Below the pieces are notes generated by a model. It saw only the letters and a program-made list of their open reading frames with translations, was not told the DNA's origin and did no database searches. Below are positions 9,001-17,483 of a stretch of 64,000 nt of DNA, in pieces. Every line of letters begins with the position of its first letter. The stretch's first letter is position 1. Made by a program: the position numbers and the translations under genes. Source of the stretch: Bacteroidota bacterium (GTDB lineage: Bacteria; Bacteroidota; Bacteroidia; Chitinophagales; Chitinophagaceae). The stretch is taken from positions 62,001-126,000 of the forward strand of contig JAFDXL010000007.1 of the NCBI GenBank assembly GCA_018267955.1, written 5' to 3'.

Positions 9001-9740
9001 AAACGGTACTGGCCCGTGTAGGCCAGGCAAGGCGTATGTATGGAGATATAAGTTACGGCAAACGCTTCACCATTATAGAAGGGGCAGCCCTGGCAGGTGA
9101 TGGCAGTTATAAACCTGCAGATTCAGTGCTTACCCAGTTTGTTACAGAATATCCAACAGATTCATTACGCCCCTGGGCAGATGCCTTGCTGAAGTATATA
9201 CAGGCGAACAAACCAGTACCTGCAGCGCCGGTTGCAGATACTGCCAAAGGTGCTAAGGCTGGCGCTGTGCCTTTAACGCCGCTTCCTGTTGATACTGCGA
9301 AGACAGCTAAGCCATTTCCGGTACCTCCTGCTGAGGGTTCTGTAACTTCAGCTGGTAACGCAGCTTCTTCGGCGCAATATGTTTACAATATTAAGGAGCC
9401 TCATTATGTAATGTTTGCATACGGCCCTATGGAAGCACGGTCGATGGGGGTAAAAGCTGCCCTGGCAGATTTTAATACTTTCAGGTTCGGAGATCAGCAT
9501 TTATCTGTTGATCTTAACATGCTTGCGCCCGATCGGGGTATAATTGCCGTTAAAAGTTTCCGGAACATTCAAACTGCTGTCAGCTACATGAATGCCGTCA
9601 AAAAAGAATCTAAGATCACAACGGAATACAAACCTGGTGAATACCAATGGTTGCTGATTTCTGCATCTAACTATGATAAATTGCTAAAGGACAGGAAGTT
9701 TGATGCTTACCTCAGTTTTTATAATGCTAATTATAAATAG
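6090..9740 (+). CDS. PorW/SprE-like TPR protein of type IX secretion/gliding, with hendecad repeat
   Basis: 1216 aa. The only workable start is TTG at 6090: an in-frame TAG ends at 6089 and the next in-frame ATG is far inside the repeat. This start gives a clean signal peptide, MNSKRFFLYIFFICSLILG to PSYA/QS. Residues about 67-270 form a charged DSxxxxRK repeat (separate entry). TPR-like segments follow (for example residues 400-660), and a basic-aromatic C-terminal region of about 110 residues (VMFAYGPMEARSMGVKAALA) matches my memory of SprE/PorW proteins, periplasmic parts of the T9SS. The family call is moderate; a generic TPR protein is the alternative. Confidence 0.62.
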   Translation: MNSKRFFLYIFFICSLILGPLPSYAQSNRADSISAALKIQQAARDSAVRAREEAAEANRKHLEAYRDSMAAVNEARREAQKRFSDSLKDARQHLSDSMKTARQRRADSFAVIREYKVSRFYRDSVKDVREQRLAAMQAVRKAHFDSLKAARQKVTDSIKFARKTVLDSIHAVQKHRSDSLAKIRKYKESRRFRDSVEVVRKLRADSIKLVRKHHSDSLIAARKHVTDSFARVRKARSDSLASIRKARTDSVTALRKVKADSLAKAKEKRAKDQKVREQDKEKRQQLAFELKIKKKHQAYSNEKMLKKHWGLPRQVVQNSFTRYNYYFNAVRKMDEAKLNMARVRRDNYDSLLALFQFDPDKDSASIAPDMDSVIRKVSVGIQIHDPRVKWGDDLYVLLGQAYFYKGNYSEAASAFRYALSLKDKKKKKSSQRVYTKSLTLAQKEKKGMLAFLQHRSVHNEAILWLARTFTQMKEEGNAESVLDLLNTDPNFPKSMQGRLSLEKANIALRQNDYKAAEQHLAVVANDDNIPNTTRMRAAFIGGQLQMRRNEYPAAIASFNKVIDLYPKIDMDFYARKNLAYSTMLAGGDQSTAIASLKKVLNDGKYIAYYEQVYFVLGNLAASNGDYPGSIAYLNKGISSPKATRKQKAISFATLGGIYYKLGDYSGAKAAYDSAVAMAQAAPNDSLVMVAIKRSSALNSITVPYNIIHMQDSLLAMSQLSEKEQKAQVRKYIRRLEQAREDSAFRAENAAFNNANNAASNNNSGFGNGGNAFANWYFANPSLIQQGMNEFKRKWGNRQLADNWRRSVSNSFDNNVAQDTTTSPNANNPNLDENGLPTEESLLAYIPTTPEMKKDAVGKMKRAYVDLATAYIKDLEDYPPSIKTMDTLDKRYPQHEYQAEVLYLRYLVATRQNKLSEAQNYANTLLQQFQDTKWADLVRPSESAANIDTVKRVDESVFYDETYDLLMSRQYKTVLARVGQARRMYGDISYGKRFTIIEGAALAGDGSYKPADSVLTQFVTEYPTDSLRPWADALLKYIQANKPVPAAPVADTAKGAKAGAVPLTPLPVDTAKTAKPFPVPPAEGSVTSAGNAASSAQYVYNIKEPHYVMFAYGPMEARSMGVKAALADFNTFRFGDQHLSVDLNMLAPDRGIIAVKSFRNIQTAVSYMNAVKKESKITTEYKPGEYQWLLISASNYDKLLKDRKFDAYLSFYNANYK
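6288..6900 (+). repeat. 33-bp (11-residue, hendecad) coding repeat
   Basis: Within the PorW/SprE-like gene, Asp-Ser pairs fall at residues 67, 85, 96, 107, 123, 145, 156, 167, 178, 194, 205, 216, 227, 238, 249 and 260. The spacing is 11 or 22 residues except for two 16-residue steps (YKVSRFYR and YKESRRFR insertions) and one 18-residue step. The unit is about DS-hydrophobic-x3-RK-x3. An 11-residue period is that of hendecad coiled coils, so a long straight charged helix is expected. Confidence 0.85.
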
Positions 9741-9841
9741 CGATCACTATCATTTGATATTGTATTGACGGGTTTAATAGCAGGTTAGCTATTGCTTATT
9801 GTCAATCCTTTGATTTCTTTGTAAATTACATATAGGATTTT

Positions 9842-12094
9842 ATGGAAACGATTGCCGTTGGTAAATATAACCTCAACGAGGAAGAAGAAAAGAAGCTGAT
9901 ATTAAGAGAGTATCGGGCGCTGTTGCGCGCACTCAAAACCCGTCTTAAGAAAGGAGATAAGGCCCTGGTAAGAAGGGCCTTCGAGATAGCTGCAGATGCT
10001 CATATAGATATGAGGCGAAAGTCGGGGGAACCCTACATTTTGCACCCTCTGGCAGTGGCCCGTATTGTGGTAGAGGAAATTGGCCTTGGTGTTACGTCCT
10101 CTATCTGTGCATTGCTGCACGATGTGGTGGAAGATACAGAAATGACATTGGAGGATATCACCCGCGAGTTTGGCGCCAGCTACGCCAAGATCATTGATGG
10201 GCTTACTAAAATATCCAATGTTGTTGACCTGAAGGCAGATACAACTATCCAGGCAGAGAACTTCAGGAAAATACTTTTAACACTTGCTGATGATCCGCGT
10301 GTAATACTCATCAAACTGGCAGACAGGTTGCACAATATGCGCACCCTGGAGAGTATGAGCCGGGAAAAGCAGTTGAAAATATCATCAGAAACAACTTATA
10401 TCTATTCTCCGCTGGCTCACCGCCTTGGTTTATATGAGATCAAATCAGAGCTCGAAGACCTGGCATTGAAATATACCCAACCCGAGGTGTACTGGGAGAT
10501 AGTGCAGGGACTTAAAGAAACCAAGCGCGAGCGGTCCAGGTATATCAATGAATTTATCAGGCCTATAAAGGAAGAGCTTGCCGCTCAAGGTTTTGAATTT
10601 GAGATATATGGCCGCCCCAAAGCCATACATTCTATCTGGAATAAAATGCGCACCAAGCATGTTGCTTTTGAAGAGGTGTATGACTTGTTTGCTATCCGCA
10701 TTATTCTCAAATCTACTCCTGAACGTGAGAAAGAGGATTGCTGGAAGGTGTATTCTATTGTCACTAACTTTTATAAACCAAGTCCTGAACGTCTGCGCGA
10801 CTGGATAAGCGTACCTAAAGGTAACGGATACGAAGCGCTGCATACAACTGTAATGGGTATAGGGGGGCGCTGGGTCGAGGTGCAGATCCGTTCTTCCCGG
10901 ATGAATGAAATTGCGGAGAAAGGGCTTGCCGCGCACTGGAAGTATAAAGAAGGTGCCCCATCTGCTCAAGAGAGTAAACTGGATAGCTGGCTGCAGCATT
11001 TGCGCGATACTTTAAGCAACCCCGATACGGATACCCTCGATTTCCTACAGGATTTTAAACTCGATCTTTTTACTGAAGAAATATATATCTATACACCGAA
11101 AGGTGATATGCGGGTGTTGCCGAAAGGCGCTACAGCATTAGATTTTGCATTCGATATTCACTCAGAATTGGGTGCGAGATGCATAGGTGCCAAGGTCAAT
11201 TACAGGTTAGTACCACTAAGCCACGAGATCAAAAGCGGAGACCAGGTAGAGATCATCACATCTTCCAAACAAAAACCATCAGAAGATTGGCTCACTTTCG
11301 TTACTACCGCCAAAGCCAAATCGCGCATTAAATATTACCTTAAGGAAGAGAAGAGAAAGATCGCGGAAGATGGTAAAGATATGTTGCAGCGAAAGCTGGA
11401 ACATATGAAGGTTTCCCTGTCTGCATATAATGTTAACGAGCTATGTGCGCATTTTAAAAAGCCATCTCCGCTTGATCTGTATTATGCTGTAGCTGTAGGT
11501 AGTATAGACCTTAAAGACCTGAAGGCATTCACTGTCACAGGCGATAAATTAGTGCAGCCACCTAAGGAGGTGAAGCTGGAAACAAAGCACCTGGTTTCTG
11601 ATGAAGATTTGATGAAGCAGAAACCGGCAAAAGGTGCCGAGCTCATCATTTTTGGCGAAAGTTCAGATAAGATACTTTATAAACTGGCCCAGTGTTGCCA
11701 GCCTATCCCCGGCGACGATGTGTTCGGATTTGTGACTTCCGGAGAAGGGCTGAAAATACACCGTACCGATTGTCCGAATGCCGCTCAGTTATTGGCAAAT
11801 TATGGGCACCGGGTGGTGAAAACAAAATGGGCTAAGAATAAAGAAATATCCTTCCTTAGTGGTGTCCGCATCATTGGCCTCGATGATGTAGGTGTAATTC
11901 AGAAGATTACAAATGTCATTTCCGGTGAATTGAAAATGAATATGCGTTCCTTGAGTATCGACTCTCATGATGGTGTGTTCGAGGGAACGATCATGGTATA
12001 TGTGCACGACCGGGAAGAGTTGGACAGGCTCTGTCAAAGGCTGGGTAACCTGGAGGGCATTAATACAGTTGAGCGCCTGGAAGCGCAGAGCTGA
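9842..12094 (+). CDS. Bifunctional (p)ppGpp synthetase/hydrolase, RelA/SpoT family
   Basis: 750 aa, full length for the family. Order: HD hydrolase (YILHPLAVARIVVEE, ALLHDVVEDT near residue 95), nucleotidyltransferase synthetase (YDLFAIRIILKS, GNGYEALHTTV near residue 330), TGS domain (DIHSELGARCIGAKVNYRLVP), a conserved Cys-rich segment (LAQCCQPIPGD) and a C-terminal ACT domain (VRIIGLDDVGVIQKITNVIS). The intact HD motif argues for active hydrolysis as well as alarmone synthesis. It makes and degrades (p)ppGpp in the stringent response. The gene stands 28 bp before an M32 carboxypeptidase gene, so the two may share a transcript. Confidence 0.95.
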   Translation: METIAVGKYNLNEEEEKKLILREYRALLRALKTRLKKGDKALVRRAFEIAADAHIDMRRKSGEPYILHPLAVARIVVEEIGLGVTSSICALLHDVVEDTEMTLEDITREFGASYAKIIDGLTKISNVVDLKADTTIQAENFRKILLTLADDPRVILIKLADRLHNMRTLESMSREKQLKISSETTYIYSPLAHRLGLYEIKSELEDLALKYTQPEVYWEIVQGLKETKRERSRYINEFIRPIKEELAAQGFEFEIYGRPKAIHSIWNKMRTKHVAFEEVYDLFAIRIILKSTPEREKEDCWKVYSIVTNFYKPSPERLRDWISVPKGNGYEALHTTVMGIGGRWVEVQIRSSRMNEIAEKGLAAHWKYKEGAPSAQESKLDSWLQHLRDTLSNPDTDTLDFLQDFKLDLFTEEIYIYTPKGDMRVLPKGATALDFAFDIHSELGARCIGAKVNYRLVPLSHEIKSGDQVEIITSSKQKPSEDWLTFVTTAKAKSRIKYYLKEEKRKIAEDGKDMLQRKLEHMKVSLSAYNVNELCAHFKKPSPLDLYYAVAVGSIDLKDLKAFTVTGDKLVQPPKEVKLETKHLVSDEDLMKQKPAKGAELIIFGESSDKILYKLAQCCQPIPGDDVFGFVTSGEGLKIHRTDCPNAAQLLANYGHRVVKTKWAKNKEISFLSGVRIIGLDDVGVIQKITNVISGELKMNMRSLSIDSHDGVFEGTIMVYVHDREELDRLCQRLGNLEGINTVERLEAQS

Positions 12095-12122
12095 TAAACT
12101 AAAACTATTTTAATTACAGTCA

Positions 12123-13637
12123 ATGAATATCCGTAAGTCTGGTAAAGAATTATACGATCAATATAAAGAAGTAACGCAGAAGGCTGCTGATATCAACAAT
12201 GCAGCTGCTGTTTTGGGTTGGGATCAGGAGGTGTATATGCCCGAAAAAGGCTTTGAAATTAGAGGGAGTCAATTGGCTACGCTTGCATCATTATCACACG
12301 AGATGCTTACCTCGGAATTTTATGGGAATTTGTTACAGGAATTAGCAACCCGTGATGATCTTGATGAACAACAAAAAGCAAACGTAAGGCTAAGCCTGGA
12401 AGATTATAGTAAAGACAAAAAATTACCTGCCTCTTTTGTTGAAGCCCTTGCACAGCAAACAAGCGCCAGCTACAACGCATGGTTACAATCTCGCAAAGAG
12501 AATAAATACAGTATTTATGCCCCGGAGCTGGAAAAAATGATCGGGCTGCAAAAGCAGCAGGCCGATTTGTTTGGTTACGAAGGGCATCCTTATAATGCAT
12601 TGCTCGATGAGTATGAAAAAGGCGCTAATGTTGCCTTGCTGGACGCTGTTTTTTACAACGTCAGGAACGAATTGCCCAAGTTGCTTGATAAAATTGAAAA
12701 GGTAACACAAGTAAATGATTCGTTCTTTGCGCGCCACTATCCCAAACAGCAGCAGTGGAATTTCTCTATGGATGTCCTGAAGCAGATGGGGTATGATTTT
12801 GAGGCAGGCCGGCAAGATATTTCAGAGCATCCGTTCACTACTTCATTTGCACCTACTGATGTAAGGGTTACAACACGTGTTAATGAGAATGACTATGCTT
12901 CCTTGCTATGGAGCAGTATACACGAAGGCGGCCATGCATTGTACGAGCAAGGCTTACCCGTAGAACAATATGGATTGCCGTTGGGAGCAGCAGCATCCCT
13001 TGGGGTACATGAATCACAATCTCGCCTTTGGGAGAATTGCGTAGGCCGGGGGCAGCATTTCTGGAAGTATTTCTATCCCCTTTTGCAACGATACTTCCCG
13101 CAACAGCTACAGGATATAACAGTTGTTGATTTTTATAGGGGAATGAATAAAGTGCAACCATCTTTGATTCGTACTGAAGCAGATGAAGTAACGTATCATT
13201 TTCATGTACTGATAAGATATGAGGTAGAGAAAAGCCTTATAAAAGGAGAACTGCATGCAGAGGATCTGCCGGAAGTGTGGAATGGGCTTTATAAAAAGTA
13301 CCTGGGTATTAGTGCTCCGGATGATAAACAGGGTGTGCTACAGGACGTACATTGGAGTCATGGCATGTTTGGCTATTTTCCCACCTATTCATTGGGAAGC
13401 TTCTATGCAGCGCAATATTATCAAAAGGCGGTAGCCGATATGCCCGGTCTTGAAACCTCTATGGAACAAGGGGATTATACCGGATTACTGCAGTGGTTAC
13501 GAACGAACATTCATCAATACGGCAGGCGCTATACATCTGAAGAGTTGTGTCAACGCGTTACCGGTCGTGGCCTGGACTTCACCGTTTTTATGAATTACAT
13601 CAATGAAAAATACAAAGGCATCTATGCTATAGACTGA
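12123..13637 (+). CDS. M32 family metallocarboxypeptidase (Taq-type)
   Basis: 504 aa, typical M32 length. The zinc motif HEGGH lies at residues 267-271 in HEGGHALYEQG, followed by the family sequence GVHESQSRLWENCVGR and RTEADEVTYHFHVLIRYE. These cytosolic enzymes remove C-terminal residues from peptides. All catalytic residues that can be recognised are present. It starts 28 bp after the alarmone synthetase gene on the same strand. Confidence 0.93.
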   Translation: MNIRKSGKELYDQYKEVTQKAADINNAAAVLGWDQEVYMPEKGFEIRGSQLATLASLSHEMLTSEFYGNLLQELATRDDLDEQQKANVRLSLEDYSKDKKLPASFVEALAQQTSASYNAWLQSRKENKYSIYAPELEKMIGLQKQQADLFGYEGHPYNALLDEYEKGANVALLDAVFYNVRNELPKLLDKIEKVTQVNDSFFARHYPKQQQWNFSMDVLKQMGYDFEAGRQDISEHPFTTSFAPTDVRVTTRVNENDYASLLWSSIHEGGHALYEQGLPVEQYGLPLGAAASLGVHESQSRLWENCVGRGQHFWKYFYPLLQRYFPQQLQDITVVDFYRGMNKVQPSLIRTEADEVTYHFHVLIRYEVEKSLIKGELHAEDLPEVWNGLYKKYLGISAPDDKQGVLQDVHWSHGMFGYFPTYSLGSFYAAQYYQKAVADMPGLETSMEQGDYTGLLQWLRTNIHQYGRRYTSEELCQRVTGRGLDFTVFMNYINEKYKGIYAID

Positions 13638-13641
13638 TCTC

Positions 13642-14136
13642 ATGCAATTGCAACTATACAGGCATTATGAGCCGTTGGAGCCGGATGAACTGGCCTTTTT
13701 AAAACGCAAAGAGGCAAAGGATCGGACTGCAACCTATAGGATAGTGCGGGTATTAATGATCTTTTGCTTTGTGATACCTTATATCTTATCATGGTTCAGG
13801 GCTACCAATGGTGTGCCCGACCCGTTTAGCTATCAATGGTACTTTACCTGGGTTTTCTATCTCTTGTGTTTCATGGCGGTATGTGTGTATATCGCATACC
13901 ATCGTACCATGCGTAAACTCCACCTGGATATAAGGAATAAAACCAAAACGATAGAACGCACATTAATAACGCGCAAGCAATATGTGCCACATAATAATAC
14001 ATACTACTTCTATCTTAATTCTCCTACTAAACTAAGTATTGAGGTTTCCCAGGGCGATTATTATGCGCTGGATAAAGGCGACGAAGTGAATATAGAATAC
14101 ACTACATACTCCAATCTCTATCTTGGTTATTTTTAG
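13642..14136 (+). CDS. Two-TM membrane protein of unknown function
   Basis: 164 aa. After a charged N-terminus come two hydrophobic helices (about residues 34-54 and 68-92) and then a soluble beta-rich tail (IERTLITRKQYVPHNNTYYFYLNS ... GDEVNIEYTTYSNLYLGYF). It starts 4 bp after the M32 gene and ends 17 bp before rimM, so it seems to sit inside a run of co-directional genes. I do not recognise the family. Confidence 0.65.
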   Translation: MQLQLYRHYEPLEPDELAFLKRKEAKDRTATYRIVRVLMIFCFVIPYILSWFRATNGVPDPFSYQWYFTWVFYLLCFMAVCVYIAYHRTMRKLHLDIRNKTKTIERTLITRKQYVPHNNTYYFYLNSPTKLSIEVSQGDYYALDKGDEVNIEYTTYSNLYLGYF

Positions 14137-14153
14137 ATTACTTTTGCATCCCC

Positions 14154-14675
14154 ATGGTTAGGATTGGCAAAATAGTGGCTACACACGGTTTACAGGGAGC
14201 TTTGGTGCTCAGCCATATTGTTGAGGACGATAACTGGTTGAAGAAAGACGATGCCCTGTTCGTTGAGATAAGGAAGGGCAGCAACATACCATATTTCGTG
14301 CTGTCTGCAAAGGCGGCTAATGATGATGAACAGATTGTGCAGCTTGAGGATGTAACCACTGTAGAAGACGCCAAAAAACTGGTTGGCAAGCAGGTGTATG
14401 TAAATGAAGATGTACTGAAGACAGTTGCCAAGGATACGCCCCTCTTATGGATTGGTCTTAATATGGTGGATAAGCAGAAAGGATCGTTGGGGGCTATTGA
14501 AGATGTAATGCAGGCAGGCCCGCAGTGGTTAGCGAAACTTACCATTGAAGGAAAGGAAGTGCTGGTGCCTTTGGTGGATGATTTCATAGTAGATGTGAAT
14601 GTGAAGAACAAATTCGTCCGGGTAGATTTGCCGGAAGGATTATTAGAGGTGTACCTGGATAATAAAGCAAAATAG
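14154..14675 (+). CDS. rimM: Ribosome maturation factor RimM
   Basis: 173 aa, normal length. The N-terminal beta-barrel starts MVRIGKIVATHGLQGALVL, the diagnostic GxhGxxG-type opening. The C-terminal PRC-barrel-like half includes GAIEDVMQAGPQWLAKL and EVLVPLVDDFIVDVNV. RimM binds ribosomal protein S19 and helps 30S head maturation. A TACTTTTG element at 14139-14146 lies only 7 bp before the ATG and may drive a near-leaderless transcript. trmD follows 49 bp downstream. The usual rpsP neighbour is absent. Confidence 0.93.
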   Translation: MVRIGKIVATHGLQGALVLSHIVEDDNWLKKDDALFVEIRKGSNIPYFVLSAKAANDDEQIVQLEDVTTVEDAKKLVGKQVYVNEDVLKTVAKDTPLLWIGLNMVDKQKGSLGAIEDVMQAGPQWLAKLTIEGKEVLVPLVDDFIVDVNVKNKFVRVDLPEGLLEVYLDNKAK

Positions 14676-14724
14676 GCGCTTTCTCCTTTTGCGATTTTTG
14701 ACATTTTGAATTTTGGTTTAGACA

Positions 14725-15405
14725 ATGCGTATAGACATCATATCCGTAGTTCCTGATCTTCTGGAAAGCCCCTTTAATCACTCTATTATGAAAAGGGCGC
14801 AATCCCGGGGATTGCTGGAAGTTCATGTACACAACCTCCGGGATTATACCCCATACAAGCAGGGACAGGTAGATGACTATCAATATGGCGGTGGCGCAGG
14901 CATGGTAATGATGCCGGAGCCGCTTGCTATACTCATCGAAAAGCTGAAGGAAGATCGCGGGTATGATGAGATTATATATATGACCCCTGATGGTGGTCTG
15001 TTTGAGCAAAAAACAGCCAACCGCCTTTCTCTAAAGAACAACCTGATGATCATATGCGGCCATTACAAAGGTATAGATGAGCGCATCCGCCAGCATTTTG
15101 TAACCATGGAGATCTCCATCGGCGATTATGTGCTGAGCGGTGGAGAACTCGCGGCTGCAGTAGTGGTAGACGCTATTGGCCGCCTTATCCCAGGAGTGCT
15201 CAATGACGAGACATCGGCCCTGTTTGACTCTTACCAGGATAATCTGCTGGCCCCACCGGTATATACCCGTCCGGCTGACTTCCGCGGATGGGTGGTACCT
15301 GAAGTACTCCTTAGCGGCGACCCCAAGAAGGTAGATGCATGGAGGCATGAAGAAGCCCTGAAGCGCACCGCCGAACGCCGGCCCAACCTTTTGGAAGGGG
15401 AATAG
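14725..15405 (+). CDS. trmD: tRNA (guanine37-N1)-methyltransferase TrmD
   Basis: 226 aa. The N-terminal SPOUT-fold signature is [19 protein letters not shown]; the SAM-binding trefoil-knot residues are in [19 protein letters not shown] and [16 protein letters not shown], and the C-terminal DEHSF-like and [19 protein letters not shown] sequences are present. It methylates N1 of G37 in tRNAs reading CNN-type codons and prevents frameshifting. It lies between rimM and rplS, the classic order. Confidence 0.96.
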   Translation: MRIDIISVVPDLLESPFNHSIMKRAQSRGLLEVHVHNLRDYTPYKQGQVDDYQYGGGAGMVMMPEPLAILIEKLKEDRGYDEIIYMTPDGGLFEQKTANRLSLKNNLMIICGHYKGIDERIRQHFVTMEISIGDYVLSGGELAAAVVVDAIGRLIPGVLNDETSALFDSYQDNLLAPPVYTRPADFRGWVVPEVLLSGDPKKVDAWRHEEALKRTAERRPNLLEGE

Positions 15406-15436
15406 CCGGTTTTTCATGATTCTTTCCTAAATTAAT

Positions 15437-15467
15437 TTTGATAGTAACATAACATACATTACTTTTG
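15437..15467 (+). promoter_or_regulatory. Bacteroidota-type promoter for rplS
   Basis: TTTG at 15437-15440 and TACTTTTG at 15460-15467, separated by 19 bp, match the phylum's primary-sigma consensus TTTG / TAnnTTTG. The start codon is at 15490, leaving a leader of roughly 15-20 nt. This gives rplS its own promoter in addition to any read-through from trmD. Confidence 0.75.
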
Positions 15468-15489
15468 CAGTCCCAAAATACTTTATAAG

Positions 15490-15858
15490 ATGCAAGCTAT
15501 AGCTTTTGTACACGAGCAGCTGACAGGGAAGAAGGAATTTCCAAAGTTCAAAGCAGGTGATAACGTCACTGTTAACTATAAGATCATTGAAGGTAACAAA
15601 GAGCGTATCCAGTCGTTCAAAGGTGATGTGATCAAACGCCAGGGTACCGGTTTTACCCAATCTTTCACCGTTCGTAAGATATCTGACGGTGTAGGCGTTG
15701 AGCGTCTGTTCCCTCTGTATTCACCTAATATCGAGTCTATCCAGGTGCATAAAACAGGCCGTGTACGTCGTGCTAAGCTGTTCTACCTGCGCGATCGTCA
15801 AGGTAAATCTGCACGTATTAAGGAGAAAAAGCACATCGCTACCGAAGCTGCTAAGTAA
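15490..15858 (+). CDS. rplS: 50S ribosomal protein L19
   Basis: 122 aa. Family sequences include [54 protein letters not shown] and [22 protein letters not shown]19 sits at the 30S-50S interface. It has its own promoter and is followed 24 bp later by a strong terminator. The Lys-rich C-terminal tail is slightly long but ordinary for the phylum. Confidence 0.97.
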   Translation: MQAIAFVHEQLTGKKEFPKFKAGDNVTVNYKIIEGNKERIQSFKGDVIKRQGTGFTQSFTVRKISDGVGVERLFPLYSPNIESIQVHKTGRVRRAKLFYLRDRQGKSARIKEKKHIATEAAK

Positions 15859-15881
15859 TCCTAAGCTTTACTATATTGAAG

Positions 15882-15907
15882 TCCCGCCCCGCAAAGGCGG
15901 GATTTTT
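15882..15907 (+). terminator. Intrinsic terminator after rplS
   Basis: A TCCCGCC / GGCGGGA 7-bp stem with a 7-nt loop, followed by TTTTT, located 24 bp after the rplS stop. Confidence 0.88.
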
Positions 15908-16061
15908 CGTGCCCATCCACAACCATTTGCTGCCATTTCCACACCTGTTGCAGTTGTTCATAGCTTACCTGCCTGATAGTCAATAAGCAGGAGATTTCGC
16001 CTCCTTTGGCGCAAGATTTACAATAGCCATAGTATCAACATCATGTATTAAACACTCTTTT

Positions 16062-17237
16062 ATGGCAACGAACAACCGCAACTGGAGAGAGGATTCCCGC
16101 TCTCAATGGAACAGGGACGACAACCAAAGCAACTATGGCCGCCAAAACGACCGCGACGAGGACTATACAGATAGCGACAGCCCCTATAACAGCTATGACT
16201 ATCGCACGAACGACCGCGACTGGAACGACTACAATGACGAAGGCCGCCGTGGTGATATACAGGACGACTACACATCACAAACCCACCGTACCTATAACAG
16301 CGACTACCGCAACAATGGTGGCGGCATAGGCTACAATGGCGATTACCGCCACCGTGATAGCAATAATGCCGACTATAGTGGCCGCAACCTGGGTAGCAAC
16401 TACGACAGTGGTAACAACTTTGGCCGTGGCGGGCAGACCTTCCGCGAGAGCAACTATGGTAATGCCGGCAGCGAGCGCAACTATGGCCAGAGCTACAGGA
16501 GCGGCAACCAGGGTATGGGCGATAGAGAAGGCTATGCACAGGGCAATACCGGCAGCATGGGTGGGTACAACCCAAGCGCTAGCGACTGGCAGAACAGCTA
16601 CCGCAATACCTACCCCGAAGACCGCAGTTGGGGCAGCGGCAGCTACCGCAGCGATATGAACTATATGCGCGGCAGCATGGACCAGAAATGGGACCGCAAC
16701 ATGAACAGCGGCAACTATTATGGCAACCCCGGCAGCCAGCTGAATACAGGACGCTACAGCAGCAGCGGCTATGACGGTGGTACCGGTGGCACTAACCGCT
16801 ATGCGGGCAGCAATATGGGCACCAACCAGAGCCTATCCAGCTATGGCAGCGAGAGCTGGGACCAGCAGCACCGCGGTAAAGGCCCCAAGGGCTACAAACG
16901 CTCTGACGAACGCATTACCGAAGACATCAACGACCGCCTGAGCGACGATGGCCGCCTGGATGCCTCTAATATAGAGGTGAAGGTGACCAATGGCGAGGTA
17001 ACGCTTAGCGGCACTGTAATGGACCGCGATAGCAAACGCCGGGCTGAAGACCTTGCAGAAGCCATATCTGGCGTAAACAATGTGGAGAACCGCCTGCGTG
17101 TGGGCCAGAACGAGGGCTCATCGGCTACTGGTAGTACGCAGGGCAACCTTGCTAATACCTCGTCTGCACAATCTGCAGGTAAGACTACACAGAACCAGGA
17201 ACATAACGGGGCCGACCGCACTAAAACCAAGGCCTGA
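16062..17237 (+). CDS. BON-domain protein with long Gly/Tyr/Asn/Ser/Arg low-complexity N-terminus
   Basis: 391 aa without a signal peptide. Residues about 1-280 are low complexity, rich in Y, G, N, S, D and R (YNSDYRNNGGGIGYNGDYR and many similar), resembling prion-like or condensate-forming sequences. Residues about 281-348 form one BON domain (ERITEDINDRLSDDGRLDAS, VTNGEVTLSGTVMDRDSKRR, GVNNVENRLRV). A Ser/Thr/Gln-rich tail follows. BON domains bind phospholipid or are found in OsmY-like stress proteins. Codon choice (ggc, agc, aac) is visibly more G+C-rich than in the neighbours, partly because of composition. Its role is unknown; stress-related is a guess. Confidence 0.8.
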   Translation: MATNNRNWREDSRSQWNRDDNQSNYGRQNDRDEDYTDSDSPYNSYDYRTNDRDWNDYNDEGRRGDIQDDYTSQTHRTYNSDYRNNGGGIGYNGDYRHRDSNNADYSGRNLGSNYDSGNNFGRGGQTFRESNYGNAGSERNYGQSYRSGNQGMGDREGYAQGNTGSMGGYNPSASDWQNSYRNTYPEDRSWGSGSYRSDMNYMRGSMDQKWDRNMNSGNYYGNPGSQLNTGRYSSSGYDGGTGGTNRYAGSNMGTNQSLSSYGSESWDQQHRGKGPKGYKRSDERITEDINDRLSDDGRLDASNIEVKVTNGEVTLSGTVMDRDSKRRAEDLAEAISGVNNVENRLRVGQNEGSSATGSTQGNLANTSSAQSAGKTTQNQEHNGADRTKTKA

Positions 17238-17413
17238 TAACTTATCCGTAACCGAAGCCAGCAGGCGTAGTATGTGAGCGCCTGTTGCCGGTTGCGGCTC
17301 TTATTGAGCTGTACCACTATTTTTTAACAGCAGCATTTTTCATACAAGTGGTACGAGCTGAATGCAGGGCGATAAAGATCGATTTATTGATTTTTATTTA
17401 CCTGTTTTTTAAA

Positions 17414-17443
17414 GGGCTTCCGGAAACCGGGGGCTCTTTTTTT
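17414..17443 (+). terminator. Intrinsic terminator downstream of the BON gene
   Basis: GGGCTTCCGG pairs with CCGGGGGCTC (three G-U wobbles) around an AAA loop, followed by seven T. It lies about 175 bp after the BON-domain stop and before the convergent terminase-like gene. Confidence 0.75.
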
Positions 17444-17483
17444 GTGCCTGCGCGCCCAAAATGTTAGAAAATGCTAGTTTTTG

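Noticed and set aside
16060-16575. Cys/His/Gly-rich antisense frame of 171 aa
   Set aside because: It is the shadow of the low-complexity BON gene; the composition follows from the Gly/Tyr/Asn codons on the other strand.
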